Source of the DNA: Panacagrimonas sp046594215
Lineage (GTDB): Bacteria > Pseudomonadota > Gammaproteobacteria > Nevskiales > Nevskiaceae
DNA: 64,000 nt
Direction of reading: 5' to 3'
NCBI GenBank assembly: GCA_046594215.1
Contig: JBKJPX010000057.1
Coordinates: forward strand, 62,001 to 126,000
Position numbers and translations under genes: made by a program. This document shows, one piece after another, positions 17,476-25,517 of the stretch. The first letter of the stretch is position 1. Each line of letters opens with the position of its first letter. Below the pieces are notes generated by a model. The model was not told where the DNA came from. It was given only the letters and a program-made list of their open reading frames with translations, and did not search any database.

Positions 17476-18339
17476 TTACGAGCTGTGCAGCGAATCGAAA
17501 TCGGAGGCCAGCTCCTCCAGCTGTTCCCGCAGATGCTGTCGCTGGCGCTTGTCGAGCGTCGTGGAGAACGTGGCCAGGAATTCGAACCAGGCCTCCGCGT
17601 TGCCCTTGTTGACCAGATCGGCGTCGTGGTCCTGGTCCGCGTCCGGCTGCACCAGCAAGGACTTGAGCCGCCCGCAGAAGGCCGCATCGCCGCGCTGGTC
17701 GAGCGCGGCCGCGAAGCGATCGCGCCAGCGCCGGCGCTCTGCGATCCATTCCGCGTAGCGCTTCGGACGGACCTGGCTCCAGCGTTCGACCATCGCCTCC
17801 TGCGCCGGTTCGAGGTCGCCTACCCAGCGCACCAGCGACTTGCGCAGACGCTTGCGCGCGTTCTTGCGCACCGTCTCGACCGGCGGCTCGAGGTATTTCT
17901 CGACGTCCTCGGCGATGTCCTCGTCGATGCGCCTGAGCACCGAGTCGCGCTGCGAATCGTCGAAGCTGGCCATCAACCCGCAGGTGGGGAGAGCGGCGCG
18001 GTCCACCACGCGCCGCGAGTGCATGTCGGCGCGTTCGGCCCAGGCCCGCACCGCGTCCGGCGTCATCGGCGCCTGCGTCGCCTGTGCCAGCGCGCGCAGG
18101 TCGTGGCTGTAGCCCGCAAGCTCGTTGGCCCGGTGCCAGTCCCAGATCTGCTTGAAGTCGGTCTGGAAGCGACGCTCCTGCTGCGCCTTGAGGTCCACGT
18201 ACTGGCCCAGCTTCCACGAGGCCAGCCAGTCCAGGCGCTGGTAGGCGATTTTCGGAGCGGTGCACGAGACGGACAGCGCGGCCAGGGACATGAGCGCCAG
18301 CATGAGGCGGACCCGGGAACGCAGCCGTTTCGCGCTCAT
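17476..18339 (-). CDS. DUF6279 family lipoprotein
   Basis: Predicted 287-residue lipoprotein. The signal peptide ends in the lipobox LSVSC (Cys26), followed by TAPKIAYQRLDWLASWKLGQYVDLKAQQERRFQTDFKQIWDWHRANEL, the diagnostic start of DUF6279 proteins. The remainder is helical and highly charged with many Arg and Asp/Glu. The family is a widespread envelope lipoprotein of unknown role. It is divergent from the thiolase gene, sharing a 100-base promoter region that holds CCCCTACCGATAGGAGGG. Confidence 0.82.
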   Translation of the reverse strand: MSAKRLRSRVRLMLALMSLAALSVSCTAPKIAYQRLDWLASWKLGQYVDLKAQQERRFQTDFKQIWDWHRANELAGYSHDLRALAQATQAPMTPDAVRAWAERADMHSRRVVDRAALPTCGLMASFDDSQRDSVLRRIDEDIAEDVEKYLEPPVETVRKNARKRLRKSLVRWVGDLEPAQEAMVERWSQVRPKRYAEWIAERRRWRDRFAAALDQRGDAAFCGRLKSLLVQPDADQDHDADLVNKGNAEAWFEFLATFSTTLDKRQRQHLREQLEELASDFDSLHSS

Positions 18340-18440
18340 GGGGGCGCACCCCTACCGATAGGAGGGATCGTTGAAAGCGCGCCGGGCACTACCATATGCA
18401 TTCTGGCTCTTCGAGCAGCTTCCACAGGAACAGGTTCCCC

Positions 18441-19625
18441 ATGGCATCCCAGACCTTCGTCGCCGGCGTCGGCATGATCCCCTTCGTCAAGCCGGGCAGG
18501 AGCGAGAGCTACGACATCATGGGCGCCAAGGCTATCGCGCTCGCGTTGGCCGACGCCGGTGTCGGCTACGAGAAAGTCCAGCAGGTCTATGCGGGCTACG
18601 TGTACGGCGACAGCACCTGCGGCCAGCTGGCGGTGTACCACGTCGGCATGACCGGCGTCCCCGTCGTCAACGTGAACAACAACTGTTCGAGCGGATCGAG
18701 CGCGCTGTTCCTCGCGCGGCAGGCCGTCGAGAGCGGCGCGGTGGACTGCGCACTGGCGGTGGGCTTCGAGCAGATGCAGCCCGGTGCGCTGACCAGCCAT
18801 TTCAACGATCGTCCCGAGCCGCTCGGGCCGTTCATCGCGGCAGCCCAGGAGATGAAGCCGGCCCCCGGCGCCCCGATGGCGCCGCACATGTTCGGCACCG
18901 CGGGCGCGGAATATCTTGAGAAGTACAACGTCGGGCCTGAAGTCTTCGCCCGCGTCTCGGTCAAGGCGCGCAAGCACGCGCAGCACAACGACAAGGCGAT
19001 CTTCCGCGACCTGGTCACCGAGGAGCAGGTGCTCGCCTCGCCCGTGATCTTCGGGCCCATGACGCGCCTGATGTGCTGCCCGCCCACGTGCGGCGCCGCC
19101 GCGGCCATCATCGTGAGCGAGGCCTTCGCCAAGAAGCACGGCCTCAAGCGTGACGTTGCGATCCTGGCGCAGTCGATGACCACGGACTTCACCTCGACCT
19201 TCAGCGAGGGCTCGATGATCAAGGCCATCGGCTACGACATGACCGGCGCGGCCGCCAAGGCCGTGTACGAGAAAGCCGGCGTGGGGCCGCTGGACGTCGA
19301 CGTCTGCGAGCTGCACGACTGCTTCACCGCCAACGAAGTGCTGACCTACGAAGGCCTGGGCCTGACGCCCGAGGGCACCTCCGACAAGTTCATCTCGGAC
19401 GGTGACAACACCTACGGCGGCCGCGTGGTCACCAACCCCTCCGGCGGCCTCCTCAGCAAGGGCCACCCGCTGGGCGCCACGGGCCTGGCCCAGTGCACCG
19501 AGCTGGTCGACCAGCTGCGCGGCCGTTGCGGCGTGCGCCAGGTGGAGAACAACCCGCAGATCGCCCTGCAGCACAACCTGGGGCTGGGCGGCGCCTGCGT
19601 CGTGACCCTGTACGGGCGCCAGTAG
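18441..19625 (+). CDS. SCP-x/lipid-transfer type thiolase (acetyl-CoA acetyltransferase family)
   Basis: Thiolase-fold enzyme of 394 residues, ATG 18441. The nucleophile is Cys82 in VNNNCSSGSSALFLA, the HDCFTANE motif is at 292-299 and the C-terminal GHPLGATG gives His342. These are features of the SCP-x thiolase/Ltp subgroup, used for branched or steroid side-chain acyl-CoA cleavage and also for lipid transfer. The usual second catalytic Cys near the C-terminus falls in the LGGACVVTLYG segment (GGAC), consistent with a degradative thiolase. It has its own terminator directly downstream, so it is monocistronic. The substrate is unproven. Confidence 0.85.
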   Translation: MASQTFVAGVGMIPFVKPGRSESYDIMGAKAIALALADAGVGYEKVQQVYAGYVYGDSTCGQLAVYHVGMTGVPVVNVNNNCSSGSSALFLARQAVESGAVDCALAVGFEQMQPGALTSHFNDRPEPLGPFIAAAQEMKPAPGAPMAPHMFGTAGAEYLEKYNVGPEVFARVSVKARKHAQHNDKAIFRDLVTEEQVLASPVIFGPMTRLMCCPPTCGAAAAIIVSEAFAKKHGLKRDVAILAQSMTTDFTSTFSEGSMIKAIGYDMTGAAAKAVYEKAGVGPLDVDVCELHDCFTANEVLTYEGLGLTPEGTSDKFISDGDNTYGGRVVTNPSGGLLSKGHPLGATGLAQCTELVDQLRGRCGVRQVENNPQIALQHNLGLGGACVVTLYGRQ

Positions 19626-19656
19626 GCCGCCCGCCGGCCCGATCCGCGGACCACGG

Positions 19657-19700
19657 GTCCCGGCGCCACCCGAAACGGGCGCGCCGGGACACCGTTTTTT
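19657..19700 (+). terminator. Intrinsic terminator of the thiolase gene
   Basis: GTCCCGGCGCCACCCG, AAA, CGGGCGCGCCGGGAC form a long GC hairpin with one mismatch, followed within four bases by TTTTTT at 19695-19700. It starts about 30 bases after the thiolase stop. Confidence 0.8.
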
Positions 19701-19814
19701 GATGTGGCCCTGCCTGAGGGATTGCACGACGGGACGACGGCCCTTGCCCCGCGTGGTCGCAGCCGATTGAATGGCGGAAATGATCACGCCTCGACCGACA
19801 GATCGCCGTCCCCG

Positions 19815-21413
19815 ATGAACCTCGTGCTGATCCTGTTGCTGGGCTTTGCCGCGGTGCTCGCCATGGCCTTCGTCTTCACGCGCCGCAGGCGCGGCACAAA
19901 AGAGAAGTACCAGCCGCCGACGGTGTCGACCGCCTCGCACGTCACCGCGCCGGTCGCGCAGGCGCCCGCTGCGAGCAAACCAGGGTCTTCCTCCTCCGTG
20001 CGGCGCGAACCCGCACTGCGGTCCGCGGGAAACCAGCCAGCCGCCCCGGCTCCGGCAGCGCCGCTGGCAGCCGCCCGCAGTTCCGAGAAGGGCCCGGCCG
20101 ATGCCGGCTCGCACGAGGTGGGCGCGGATTTCTACGAAGAGGTCGTCGGGCTCCTCAAAGCCGAACTTTCCCGCAATCCGCAGCGCGATGACCTGCGCGT
20201 GAAGCTGCTCGAGGTCTACGCCGCCACCGAGCGCAAGCCCGAGTTCGTAAACCTCGCGGCGTTGCACCTGCGCGCAATGAAGTCGGGCCGCGACGACCCG
20301 GCCTGGCAGCGGGTGGCCGAGATGGGCCGCCGACTCGTGCCCGACCACGCGCTGTTCTCCAAGGCCACTCCGAGCGCAGCGCCCACGCCGAGCGTGCCGG
20401 CGCCGAAGCGGCTGCGCCGCTACTACGAGTCGGTGAATGCCGACGCCCTCGCCGGCCTGCAGACCGAGCTGCACCAGGCCTACCAGGGCATGCGCCAGGA
20501 CATGAAGTTCTGGAAGAAGCTGCGCGAACTCTGCAGCGAATTCACCGGCCCGCCGCCCGTGCTCGCCCACGCGCGCAAGCTCAGCAGCTTCGTCGGCGGC
20601 GCCCAGATCCTCGTGCGCAACGAGGCCAAGCGGCCCATCGGCGACGCCGCCATCGCCAGCGCCGTCGGCCAGGTGCTGCTGGCGCAGACGCTGGGCCGCT
20701 GGCGCGTGATCGCCTCGCCCGCCGAGGAAGGCCACGCGGTGGCCGTAGCGCGCGCGGCACAACGCCTGGGGCTGGAAGCGACGATCGTCGTGACGACGTC
20801 CGACGAAGCCGGCCGCCATGAAGAAATGGCGCGCCTGGGCCAGGCCGGCGCCGCGATCGTCATCGTTCCCGACGGCGGCGACGGGGGCGGTCGCAACGAG
20901 GGACAGCGCGCCGCGCTGGCGCTGGCGCTCGAACAGGGGCCGGGCACGCTGTTCGTCAGCCCGCTGTCGGCCGGCCCCTTCCCCTACCCCGCGATCGTGC
21001 GCGAACTGCAGGGTCTGTTCGGACTGGAACTCAAGTCGCAGGTCCGCAAGCTGATCGACCGCCTGCCCGACGGCGTCATCGTCAGCGCTTCCGACGGCAT
21101 GCCCTCGGTCGGCTTCCTGCAGGCCTTCCTGGCTTCCGAGGACGTGAAGCTCTTCTGCGTCGAGGCCCTCACCGGCGGCAGTCGCAGCCATCGTCTCGGT
21201 CGCGAGCACAGCTGGCTGCGGGCGAGCGGCCGCGTGCGTTATTCCTCCGTGCCCGACGAGGTTGCGAAGTTCGCCGCGCGGTACTGCGTGCCGGACGGCG
21301 CCGGAGACCTGCAGGTCGCCGGTGGCGAAGTGCTGGTCGAGACCTTCACCTTGGCCAAGCAGTTCTCGCCCGAGCAGGCAGTGGTGGTCGTGCTGCCGGC
21401 GGAACAGTCCTAG
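19815..21413 (+). CDS. Membrane-anchored FimV-like protein fused to a catalytically dead TrpB-like domain
   Basis: Predicted 532-residue protein. Residues 1-21 are a hydrophobic anchor ending in RRRRG, 30-100 an Ala/Pro-rich linker. Residues 105-182 resemble the TPR block of FimV (YEEVVGLLKAELSRNPQRDDLRVKLLEVYAATERKPEF). Residues about 203-530 align with tryptophan synthase beta: QVLLA after a conserved Gly, AGPFPYPAIVRELQGLFG (TrpB AGPHPYPTIVREFQ), RLPDGVIV, and HSWLRASGRVRYSSVPDE. The PLP lysine region GAHKTN is GDAAIA here (Lys to Ala279, His to Ala278), the catalytic Glu becomes Ser301, and the phosphate loop GGGSNA is SDGMPS. It is therefore a pseudoenzyme. Role unknown; monocistronic, ATG 19815 chosen for the anchor. 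Confidence 0.75.
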   Translation: MNLVLILLLGFAAVLAMAFVFTRRRRGTKEKYQPPTVSTASHVTAPVAQAPAASKPGSSSSVRREPALRSAGNQPAAPAPAAPLAAARSSEKGPADAGSHEVGADFYEEVVGLLKAELSRNPQRDDLRVKLLEVYAATERKPEFVNLAALHLRAMKSGRDDPAWQRVAEMGRRLVPDHALFSKATPSAAPTPSVPAPKRLRRYYESVNADALAGLQTELHQAYQGMRQDMKFWKKLRELCSEFTGPPPVLAHARKLSSFVGGAQILVRNEAKRPIGDAAIASAVGQVLLAQTLGRWRVIASPAEEGHAVAVARAAQRLGLEATIVVTTSDEAGRHEEMARLGQAGAAIVIVPDGGDGGGRNEGQRAALALALEQGPGTLFVSPLSAGPFPYPAIVRELQGLFGLELKSQVRKLIDRLPDGVIVSASDGMPSVGFLQAFLASEDVKLFCVEALTGGSRSHRLGREHSWLRASGRVRYSSVPDEVAKFAARYCVPDGAGDLQVAGGEVLVETFTLAKQFSPEQAVVVVLPAEQS

Positions 21414-21436
21414 CCACGCGATGCGGCGGTTGTGCT

Positions 21437-21470
21437 CCCCGCCGGCGATTGCGGGAAGGGCCGGCGTGAG
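21437..21470. repeat. Degenerate CCCTCTCC-family palindrome
   Basis: CTCCCCGCCGGCGATTGCGG then GAAGGGCCGGCGTGAGGGGC keeps the flank CCGG-GTGAGGGGC seen beside the copy at 15019 but has lost one arm. It follows the FimV/TrpB-like gene. Confidence 0.45.
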
Positions 21471-21616
21471 GGGCTGACGTCAGAAGCGGCGTTCCAGCGC
21501 CTCCCGAAAGCCGACTGCTCCGAATGACGAGCCGAAGCGGGCGCGAAACGTGTGGCCCTCACCCCGAAGCAGGAGGATCTCCGACATCAGCTCGTGCCGG
21601 CCGACTGCCGGCTGCC

Positions 21617-22288
21617 TCACGGGCCAACGCGCTGTCCCTTCTGCTTGCACGTCACCATCAGCGACACGATGCGGCCTCTCAACAGGTCCATCGCCGGCCC
21701 GGTCTGCAGGACCTTGTCGACGAATATCTTCTTGCCCGCCGGCGTCGCGGAAAATTTCCGGGTGGCCGCTTCGTCTTCGGCCGTGAAGGACGGAATTGCG
21801 CCCACCGTCGTGTCACCGAATTTCTGCCGAAGCTGGTCCACCCCGATCTGGACGGACTTGCGACCCACGGGCGTGGAGTAGAACGCATCCGTATCCGCGA
21901 TCTCCGCGGGCGACAAGGCGCTGCTGACGACGCCCGCGAGGACGTCCGTGAGCTCGGCCGGAGAAAGCTTCTCCATGCACTGGAGCTCGTCGGCCGCGAC
22001 CTTGCCTCGCTTCGCCCCCTCGCGAACGGAGGCTTTCACGCCGAGCATCGCGCCTGTGTCCAGCTGCATGAGATGGACCACGTGGACTGCCGTCGCCCCA
22101 GGCGCAGGCGCAGGCGCAGGCGAAGCTGGCGGGCTGGCGCCGAAGGCGGCGGTGCCGAGCAGCAGCGCGGGCGCCATCATCGTCAGCAGCAGCGCCGAGC
22201 GGATCGACGACGCCGGTGCGGCACGCGCCGCAGGCAAGGCCTTCGACAGCGCGGGTGTCGCCGCTTCCATGAAACGGTCAGTGATCAC
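21617..22288 (-). CDS. DUF2059-like exported protein
   Basis: 223 residues from a GTG at 22288 preceded by GCGAGG; an ATG at 22270 is possible. A long hydrophobic segment (SALLLTMMAPALLLGTAAFGA) acts as signal peptide or anchor, then a Pro/Ala linker. The mature part contains paired motifs DTDAFYSTPVGRKSV and EDEAATRKFSATPAGKKIF, the FY-x-TP-x-G-K pattern of DUF2059, whose members are periplasmic with unknown function. One late Cys pairs possibly with another in DELQCMEK. It is on its own transcript beside the DUF1801 gene. Confidence 0.6.
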   Translation of the reverse strand: MITDRFMEAATPALSKALPAARAAPASSIRSALLLTMMAPALLLGTAAFGASPPASPAPAPAPGATAVHVVHLMQLDTGAMLGVKASVREGAKRGKVAADELQCMEKLSPAELTDVLAGVVSSALSPAEIADTDAFYSTPVGRKSVQIGVDQLRQKFGDTTVGAIPSFTAEDEAATRKFSATPAGKKIFVDKVLQTGPAMDLLRGRIVSLMVTCKQKGQRVGP

Positions 22289-22382
22289 AGGTACCTCGCC
22301 TGGTGTGAATGAAGCCGTACGGCAATCGGCCGGTCAGCCCGCATCTTCCTCGCTGGACGGTCCGGAGGCGAGGATCCGAGGA

Positions 22383-22808
22383 TCAGCTTTTCTTCCTGAC
22401 GGCTTTTTTCCCGGACGCGTTCAGCGCCACGGCCGCACGAATCAGCGTCTTCAACGCCGCCTCGTCGAACACCTCGTCCTCGTGGATGTCGATGGCGCGC
22501 CGCGTGTTCCCTTCGAGGCTGGAGTTGAACAGGCGCGAAGGATCCTTCAGGGCGGCGCCCTTGGCGAAGGTCATCTTCACGACGTTCTTGTAGGTCTCAC
22601 CGGTGCAGAGGATGCCGTCGTGCGACCAGACCGGAACGCCCCGCCACTTCCACTCCTCGACGACGTCGGGATCGGCTTCCTTGATCAAGGCACGGACCCG
22701 GGCGAGCATCCTGCCGCGCCAGTCGCCGAGTTCCTTGATCCGCGCATCGATCCGTCGAGCAGGAGGAATCTCGCTTTCCCCGGTTTCCTGCGAAGCGCTC
22801 TTCTTCAT
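22383..22808 (-). CDS. DUF1801 domain protein
   Basis: Small cytoplasmic protein, 141 residues, ATG 22808 with AGGAGGAG upstream. The sequence LIKEADPDVVEEWKWRGVPVWSHDGILCTGETYKNVVKMTFAKGAAL matches DUF1801 (YdhG/YjbR-like), ending with a lysine-rich tail. Roles in the family are unclear; some are linked to stress or iron-sulfur chaperone-like folds. The FecR-domain gene ends upstream 20 bases away on the same strand, so the two may be co-transcribed. Confidence 0.82.
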   Translation of the reverse strand: MKKSASQETGESEIPPARRIDARIKELGDWRGRMLARVRALIKEADPDVVEEWKWRGVPVWSHDGILCTGETYKNVVKMTFAKGAALKDPSRLFNSSLEGNTRRAIDIHEDEVFDEAALKTLIRAAVALNASGKKAVRKKS

Positions 22809-22828
22809 GCCCGTCTCTCCTCCTGCCC

Positions 22829-23701
22829 TCAGCTCGCGCAGGGATTGCCACCGCCCGTGATCTTGTCCTTACCCTTCCGGAACAAGCCGCCCAGCATCTT
22901 GCCCGCCCCCGACACGACGGCCTCCGCTCCCGGAAGAACGCCGCGCAGTTCCGACGGCACGTTCTGGTCGATGCGGTTCTGCATCTGCCGCATGCCCTCG
23001 TCCCTGAGCTCCTGCATCTGGCCGTCGAAGGTCCCGGCGTGGAACAGGCCCGGCGGCGGCTTGATGACGCCGATGCTGCTCGCAGCCGCCACACCCTTGG
23101 CGATGAAGTCCGCGCTGGTCATGAACCCGGTCTGCCCCTGCGCGATCTCAACTTCCTGGCCCGCCGTGTCGCGCATGTAGGTGCCGCCTTCGGTCACGCA
23201 GGTGTAGCTGCCGGCGTCGAGCCCTTCCGCCTTTTCCTCGCGGTACACCGTGTCGAAATCCGTGCCGCGGATGCCGATCGTGGCGACGGGTGTATCGAAT
23301 CGGACCTTGTCATGGTTGAGCTTGCCCGTCAGGCCGGTGATGAAGCGCAAGCCACCGCGCACGAGCCGGATGAGACTGGTGTTGCCCGGGTCATCCTGGC
23401 GGTAGCGGTAGGTCGTGATGCGCACCTGCGTGTGCGGCCGCACGATCATCAGTGCGTTGTCCGCGAAGCGAACGACGGCCTCGCTGTCAGGGCCGGTGCG
23501 CACGCTCTGGCTCTCGTCGACCGTGTCGCCGACCGCGAGGGCGTGGCTGCCGCCTCCCGGCAGTTCGATGTTCGCCGTGCCTCGTAGCCGCTCCACCTTG
23601 CCGACGCCTCCCGCTGCTGCCGACGCAGCCGCCGTGGTCAGCATCCAGGCCAGCAGCACCCGTGCGCAGGTTGCAAGGGATGTCCGGACTGTTCTGCTCA
23701 T
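22829..23701 (-). CDS. FecR domain-containing exported protein
   Basis: 290 residues from ATG 23701 with a signal peptide (ARVLLAWMLTTAAASA). The FecR fold spans about 35-160: GKVERLRGTANIELPGGGSHALAVGDTVDESQSVRTGPDSEAVVRFADNALMIVRPHTQVRI and then VRFDTPVATIGIRGTDFDTVY, the typical 'TPVATIGIRGT' of stand-alone FecR-domain proteins that are periplasmic or surface located and not sigma-factor sensors. The C-terminal third is Gly/Met-rich with a terminal Cys. No neighbouring ECF sigma or TonB receptor is present, so iron signalling is unlikely. Confidence 0.82.
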   Translation of the reverse strand: MSRTVRTSLATCARVLLAWMLTTAAASAAAGGVGKVERLRGTANIELPGGGSHALAVGDTVDESQSVRTGPDSEAVVRFADNALMIVRPHTQVRITTYRYRQDDPGNTSLIRLVRGGLRFITGLTGKLNHDKVRFDTPVATIGIRGTDFDTVYREEKAEGLDAGSYTCVTEGGTYMRDTAGQEVEIAQGQTGFMTSADFIAKGVAAASSIGVIKPPPGLFHAGTFDGQMQELRDEGMRQMQNRIDQNVPSELRGVLPGAEAVVSGAGKMLGGLFRKGKDKITGGGNPCAS

Positions 23702-23892
23702 CGTCGAGGTGCCTTTGATGTGGCCCGGTGGGAGCGGCATGGTGCCATTGTCCGACGGCCCGAATCACTTCTTCCGCCGGCGCCAGCGCGACGCACCTCA
23801 CGCCACGGCATCGATCGTTCAAGCGCCAGCAGACTCTGGGAAGTTTCCGGTCGGATCGAGCGCCTTGCCGGGACGAGAGCTCTGCACCGCGT

Positions 23893-24513
23893 TCAGCGAC
23901 GTGGCGGCGTGCCGCTCAGGATCGCATCCTGGAAATCCTTCGCGGAGTTGCGGCTTGGGTAGGGCTGCGCCGGCACGGGCAGGTCGCCGAGGAACGCGCA
24001 CAGCGGTTCCCAGCCGTCCCCCGCGTTGTGGACGAGCAGTCGCTCCGGCGCGATCCCCGCCTTCACGGACCTGACGTTTTCCTCGTAGATCGCCATCGCA
24101 TGCGCACGATCGTCGGGCCGACCATCGAAAACCTGGTCACGTATCAGCGTGAGTCCGAGTGACTCCGGGTCCTTGCTCATGCGGATACCCTGGAGGATCG
24201 TTTTCTCGAAGCTCTGCCACCAACTCTCGGCCGTCCGGTACGTCAGCACGACCTTCGCATCCGGATAGAACTCCGCCAGCTGCCTCCAGTAGGACGCCGA
24301 CGGCCAGTCCACGCAGCTCGCATATCCCGCAAACAGCTGGTCCCAATCGAGCTGGGCGCCTTGTACCAGCGCGCGCCACATCCGTTTCTGCTCGTCGTGC
24401 GCGTTCACCTCGAGCATATGGTGACAAGGCCCGAACCCGAGGATGCCGAGCGCCTCGCGCATCGAGTCCGTGCCGGTCCGGCCAAATCCTGCACCAATCA
24501 CTTTGAGCGTCAT
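23893..24513 (-). CDS. Sulfotransferase family protein
   Basis: 206 residues from ATG 24513. It begins with the 5'-phosphosulfate loop KVIGAGFGRTGTDSMREALGILGFGPCHHM, as in the Sulfotransfer_4 family, and has the later LTYRTAESWWQSFEKTI segment with the RxxxSWW 3'-phosphate element. Such proteins transfer sulfate from PAPS, but many bacterial members are uncharacterised. It is the last of several small same-strand genes separated by attC-like sequences, so it may be an integron cassette gene. Between the site at 24639 and this start lies a nine-codon open frame (ATG 24613) with GGAGG in front. Confidence 0.75.
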   Translation of the reverse strand: MTLKVIGAGFGRTGTDSMREALGILGFGPCHHMLEVNAHDEQKRMWRALVQGAQLDWDQLFAGYASCVDWPSASYWRQLAEFYPDAKVVLTYRTAESWWQSFEKTILQGIRMSKDPESLGLTLIRDQVFDGRPDDRAHAMAIYEENVRSVKAGIAPERLLVHNAGDGWEPLCAFLGDLPVPAQPYPSRNSAKDFQDAILSGTPPRR

Positions 24514-24638
24514 TCGGACACCTCGACGAAATGTCGTTGCGAGAACGTTTGCACTGATCTGCCGGCCGGCGGCATGACCGCTGTCACTTCGGGGCCACTT
24601 TGATCTTTGCCATGACACCTCCAACTTGGCTGGGTCGG

Positions 24639-24690
24639 AGCGTTAACAAAATCGGGGGCGCTTCCCGGCCGGCTTGAACGCTGGCTAAGC
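24639..24690 (-). repeat. attC-like inter-gene element B
   Basis: Read on the minus strand it contains CGTTCAAGCCGG, a block typical of integron attC L-boxes, just after the NTF2-like stop, and ends AACGCT. AGCGTT (24639-24644) and AACGCT (24677-24682) pair as hairpin arms. The 7-base core GTTRRRY is imperfect (GTTAACG). Confidence 0.4.
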
Positions 24691-25071
24691 ATCGTGCTCA
24701 GACGATGGCAACGAACAGACTTCCATCTTTTGAATCAAGCCTTGCGCCAAGGTGAAACGATGACCAACGTACTCGTCAACCAGGACGACTCCAGCCAGGT
24801 CACGCACCACCTGATGCACTTTGACCAAAAGCTGCCCGCCGCCCTCCACGTAAAACGCTGCCGGCTCAACATGCGGGTCGATCTCACTCCATTGCTCCGT
24901 CCAATAGGCGCCGACGGCTCGATGGCCTTCGACAAAACCGCCTTTGAATGCTCTGGGCCATGCCACTGTCGCCGTCATAGTGGCTACGGCGGCGTCGATA
25001 TTCCGATCGTTGAAGGCTGCGTATGCAGTACGTAGCAGCTCGATTTCTGATTTTGAAGGTTGGTCAGACAT
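24685..25071 (-). CDS. NTF2-like (SnoaL-fold) protein
   Basis: 128 residues, ATG 25071. The start IELLRTAYAAFNDRNIDAAVATMTATVAWPRAFKGGFVEGHRAVGAYWTEQWSEIDPHVEP and the end VLVDEYVGHRFTLAQGLIQKMEVC are typical of the SnoaL/NTF2 alpha+beta cone. The substrate cannot be predicted; members act as isomerases, hydrolases or small-ligand carriers. It is flanked on both sides by attC-like sequences and has visibly lower GC than the catabolic genes, in keeping with a cassette origin. Confidence 0.8.
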   Translation of the reverse strand: MSDQPSKSEIELLRTAYAAFNDRNIDAAVATMTATVAWPRAFKGGFVEGHRAVGAYWTEQWSEIDPHVEPAAFYVEGGGQLLVKVHQVVRDLAGVVLVDEYVGHRFTLAQGLIQKMEVCSLPSSEHDA

Positions 25072-25101
25072 GGAAGAGCCGGTAAAGGGATGTACTGGAG
25101 A

Positions 25102-25194
25102 GCCTAACCCCCGCGATCAGCGGCGGTACGCCGCACAGCTGCAATCCTGAACCGCGCCAGGGGCGCCCGATCCGGCTTGAACGAATTCTTAGGC
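25102..25194 (-). repeat. attC-like inter-gene element A
   Basis: On the minus strand it runs from GCCTAAG (25194-25188) through AATTCGTTCAAGCCGG to a perfect integron core GTTAGGC (25108-25102), 93 bases. GCCTAA and TTAGGC at the ends pair. The internal AATTCGTTCAAGCCG block is close to that of class 1 integron cassettes. The NTF2-like start lies 30 bases beyond the core, the usual distance for a cassette gene. Confidence 0.5.
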
Positions 25195-25203
25195 ACAGTC
25201 TCA

Positions 25204-25448
25204 TCACTGCCGATTTAAATCTTCATGTTTCTGTTCAACATGGTTTTCATAGCCACGCAAGATCGCCGCTCCGGTTCGCGGGTTTGTCTCATCGACGCCT
25301 TGAACATAGTGTCCTAAGCGATTTACGAACGTCGCGTCTTCATCAAACAAGGACCGAACGCCTCCATGTCGTGCGCGTTCCAGGCAGCTTCAAATGCACC
25401 TGGCGCATCTTCGGGCCTGTCGATTCTCGCCTTGAGGATTGCTTTCAT
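25204..25448 (-). pseudogene. Frameshifted SnoaL/SgcJ-like gene remnant
   Basis: From ATG 25448 the frame reads MKAILKARIDRP...AFEAAWNAHDMEAFG and then meets a stop. Moving one base gives LFDEDATFVNRLGHYVQGVDE, the direct continuation of the SgcJ/EcaC-type SnoaL-like domain, and the frame ends at TGA 25204. The 245-base length is not a multiple of three, consistent with a single-base loss near 25351. Even repaired it would be about 80 residues against a family norm of 130-150, so it is also truncated. It lies between the cupin gene and element A, and is probably a decayed cassette. Confidence 0.65.
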
Positions 25449-25517
25449 GGCTCCCTTGGTTGATTACCGTGCCCAATGCTCACCCGCGGACTGCCCAAGC
25501 GGCGAAGCCACGGAGGC

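Noticed and set aside
18336..21209. Antisense open frame of over 950 codons across the thiolase and FimV/TrpB-like genes
   Set aside because: High-GC shadow of two well-supported plus-strand genes; no motif and no ribosome binding site.
24587..24613. Nine-codon peptide with GGAGG in front upstream of the sulfotransferase
   Set aside because: Too short to support as a gene; could be a leader or a leftover from cassette joining.
25449..25517. Another attC-like end (GCATTGGGC) between the cupin stop and the pseudogene start
   Set aside because: Core is ATTGGGC rather than GTTRRRY and no opposite core was found, so not listed as a site.
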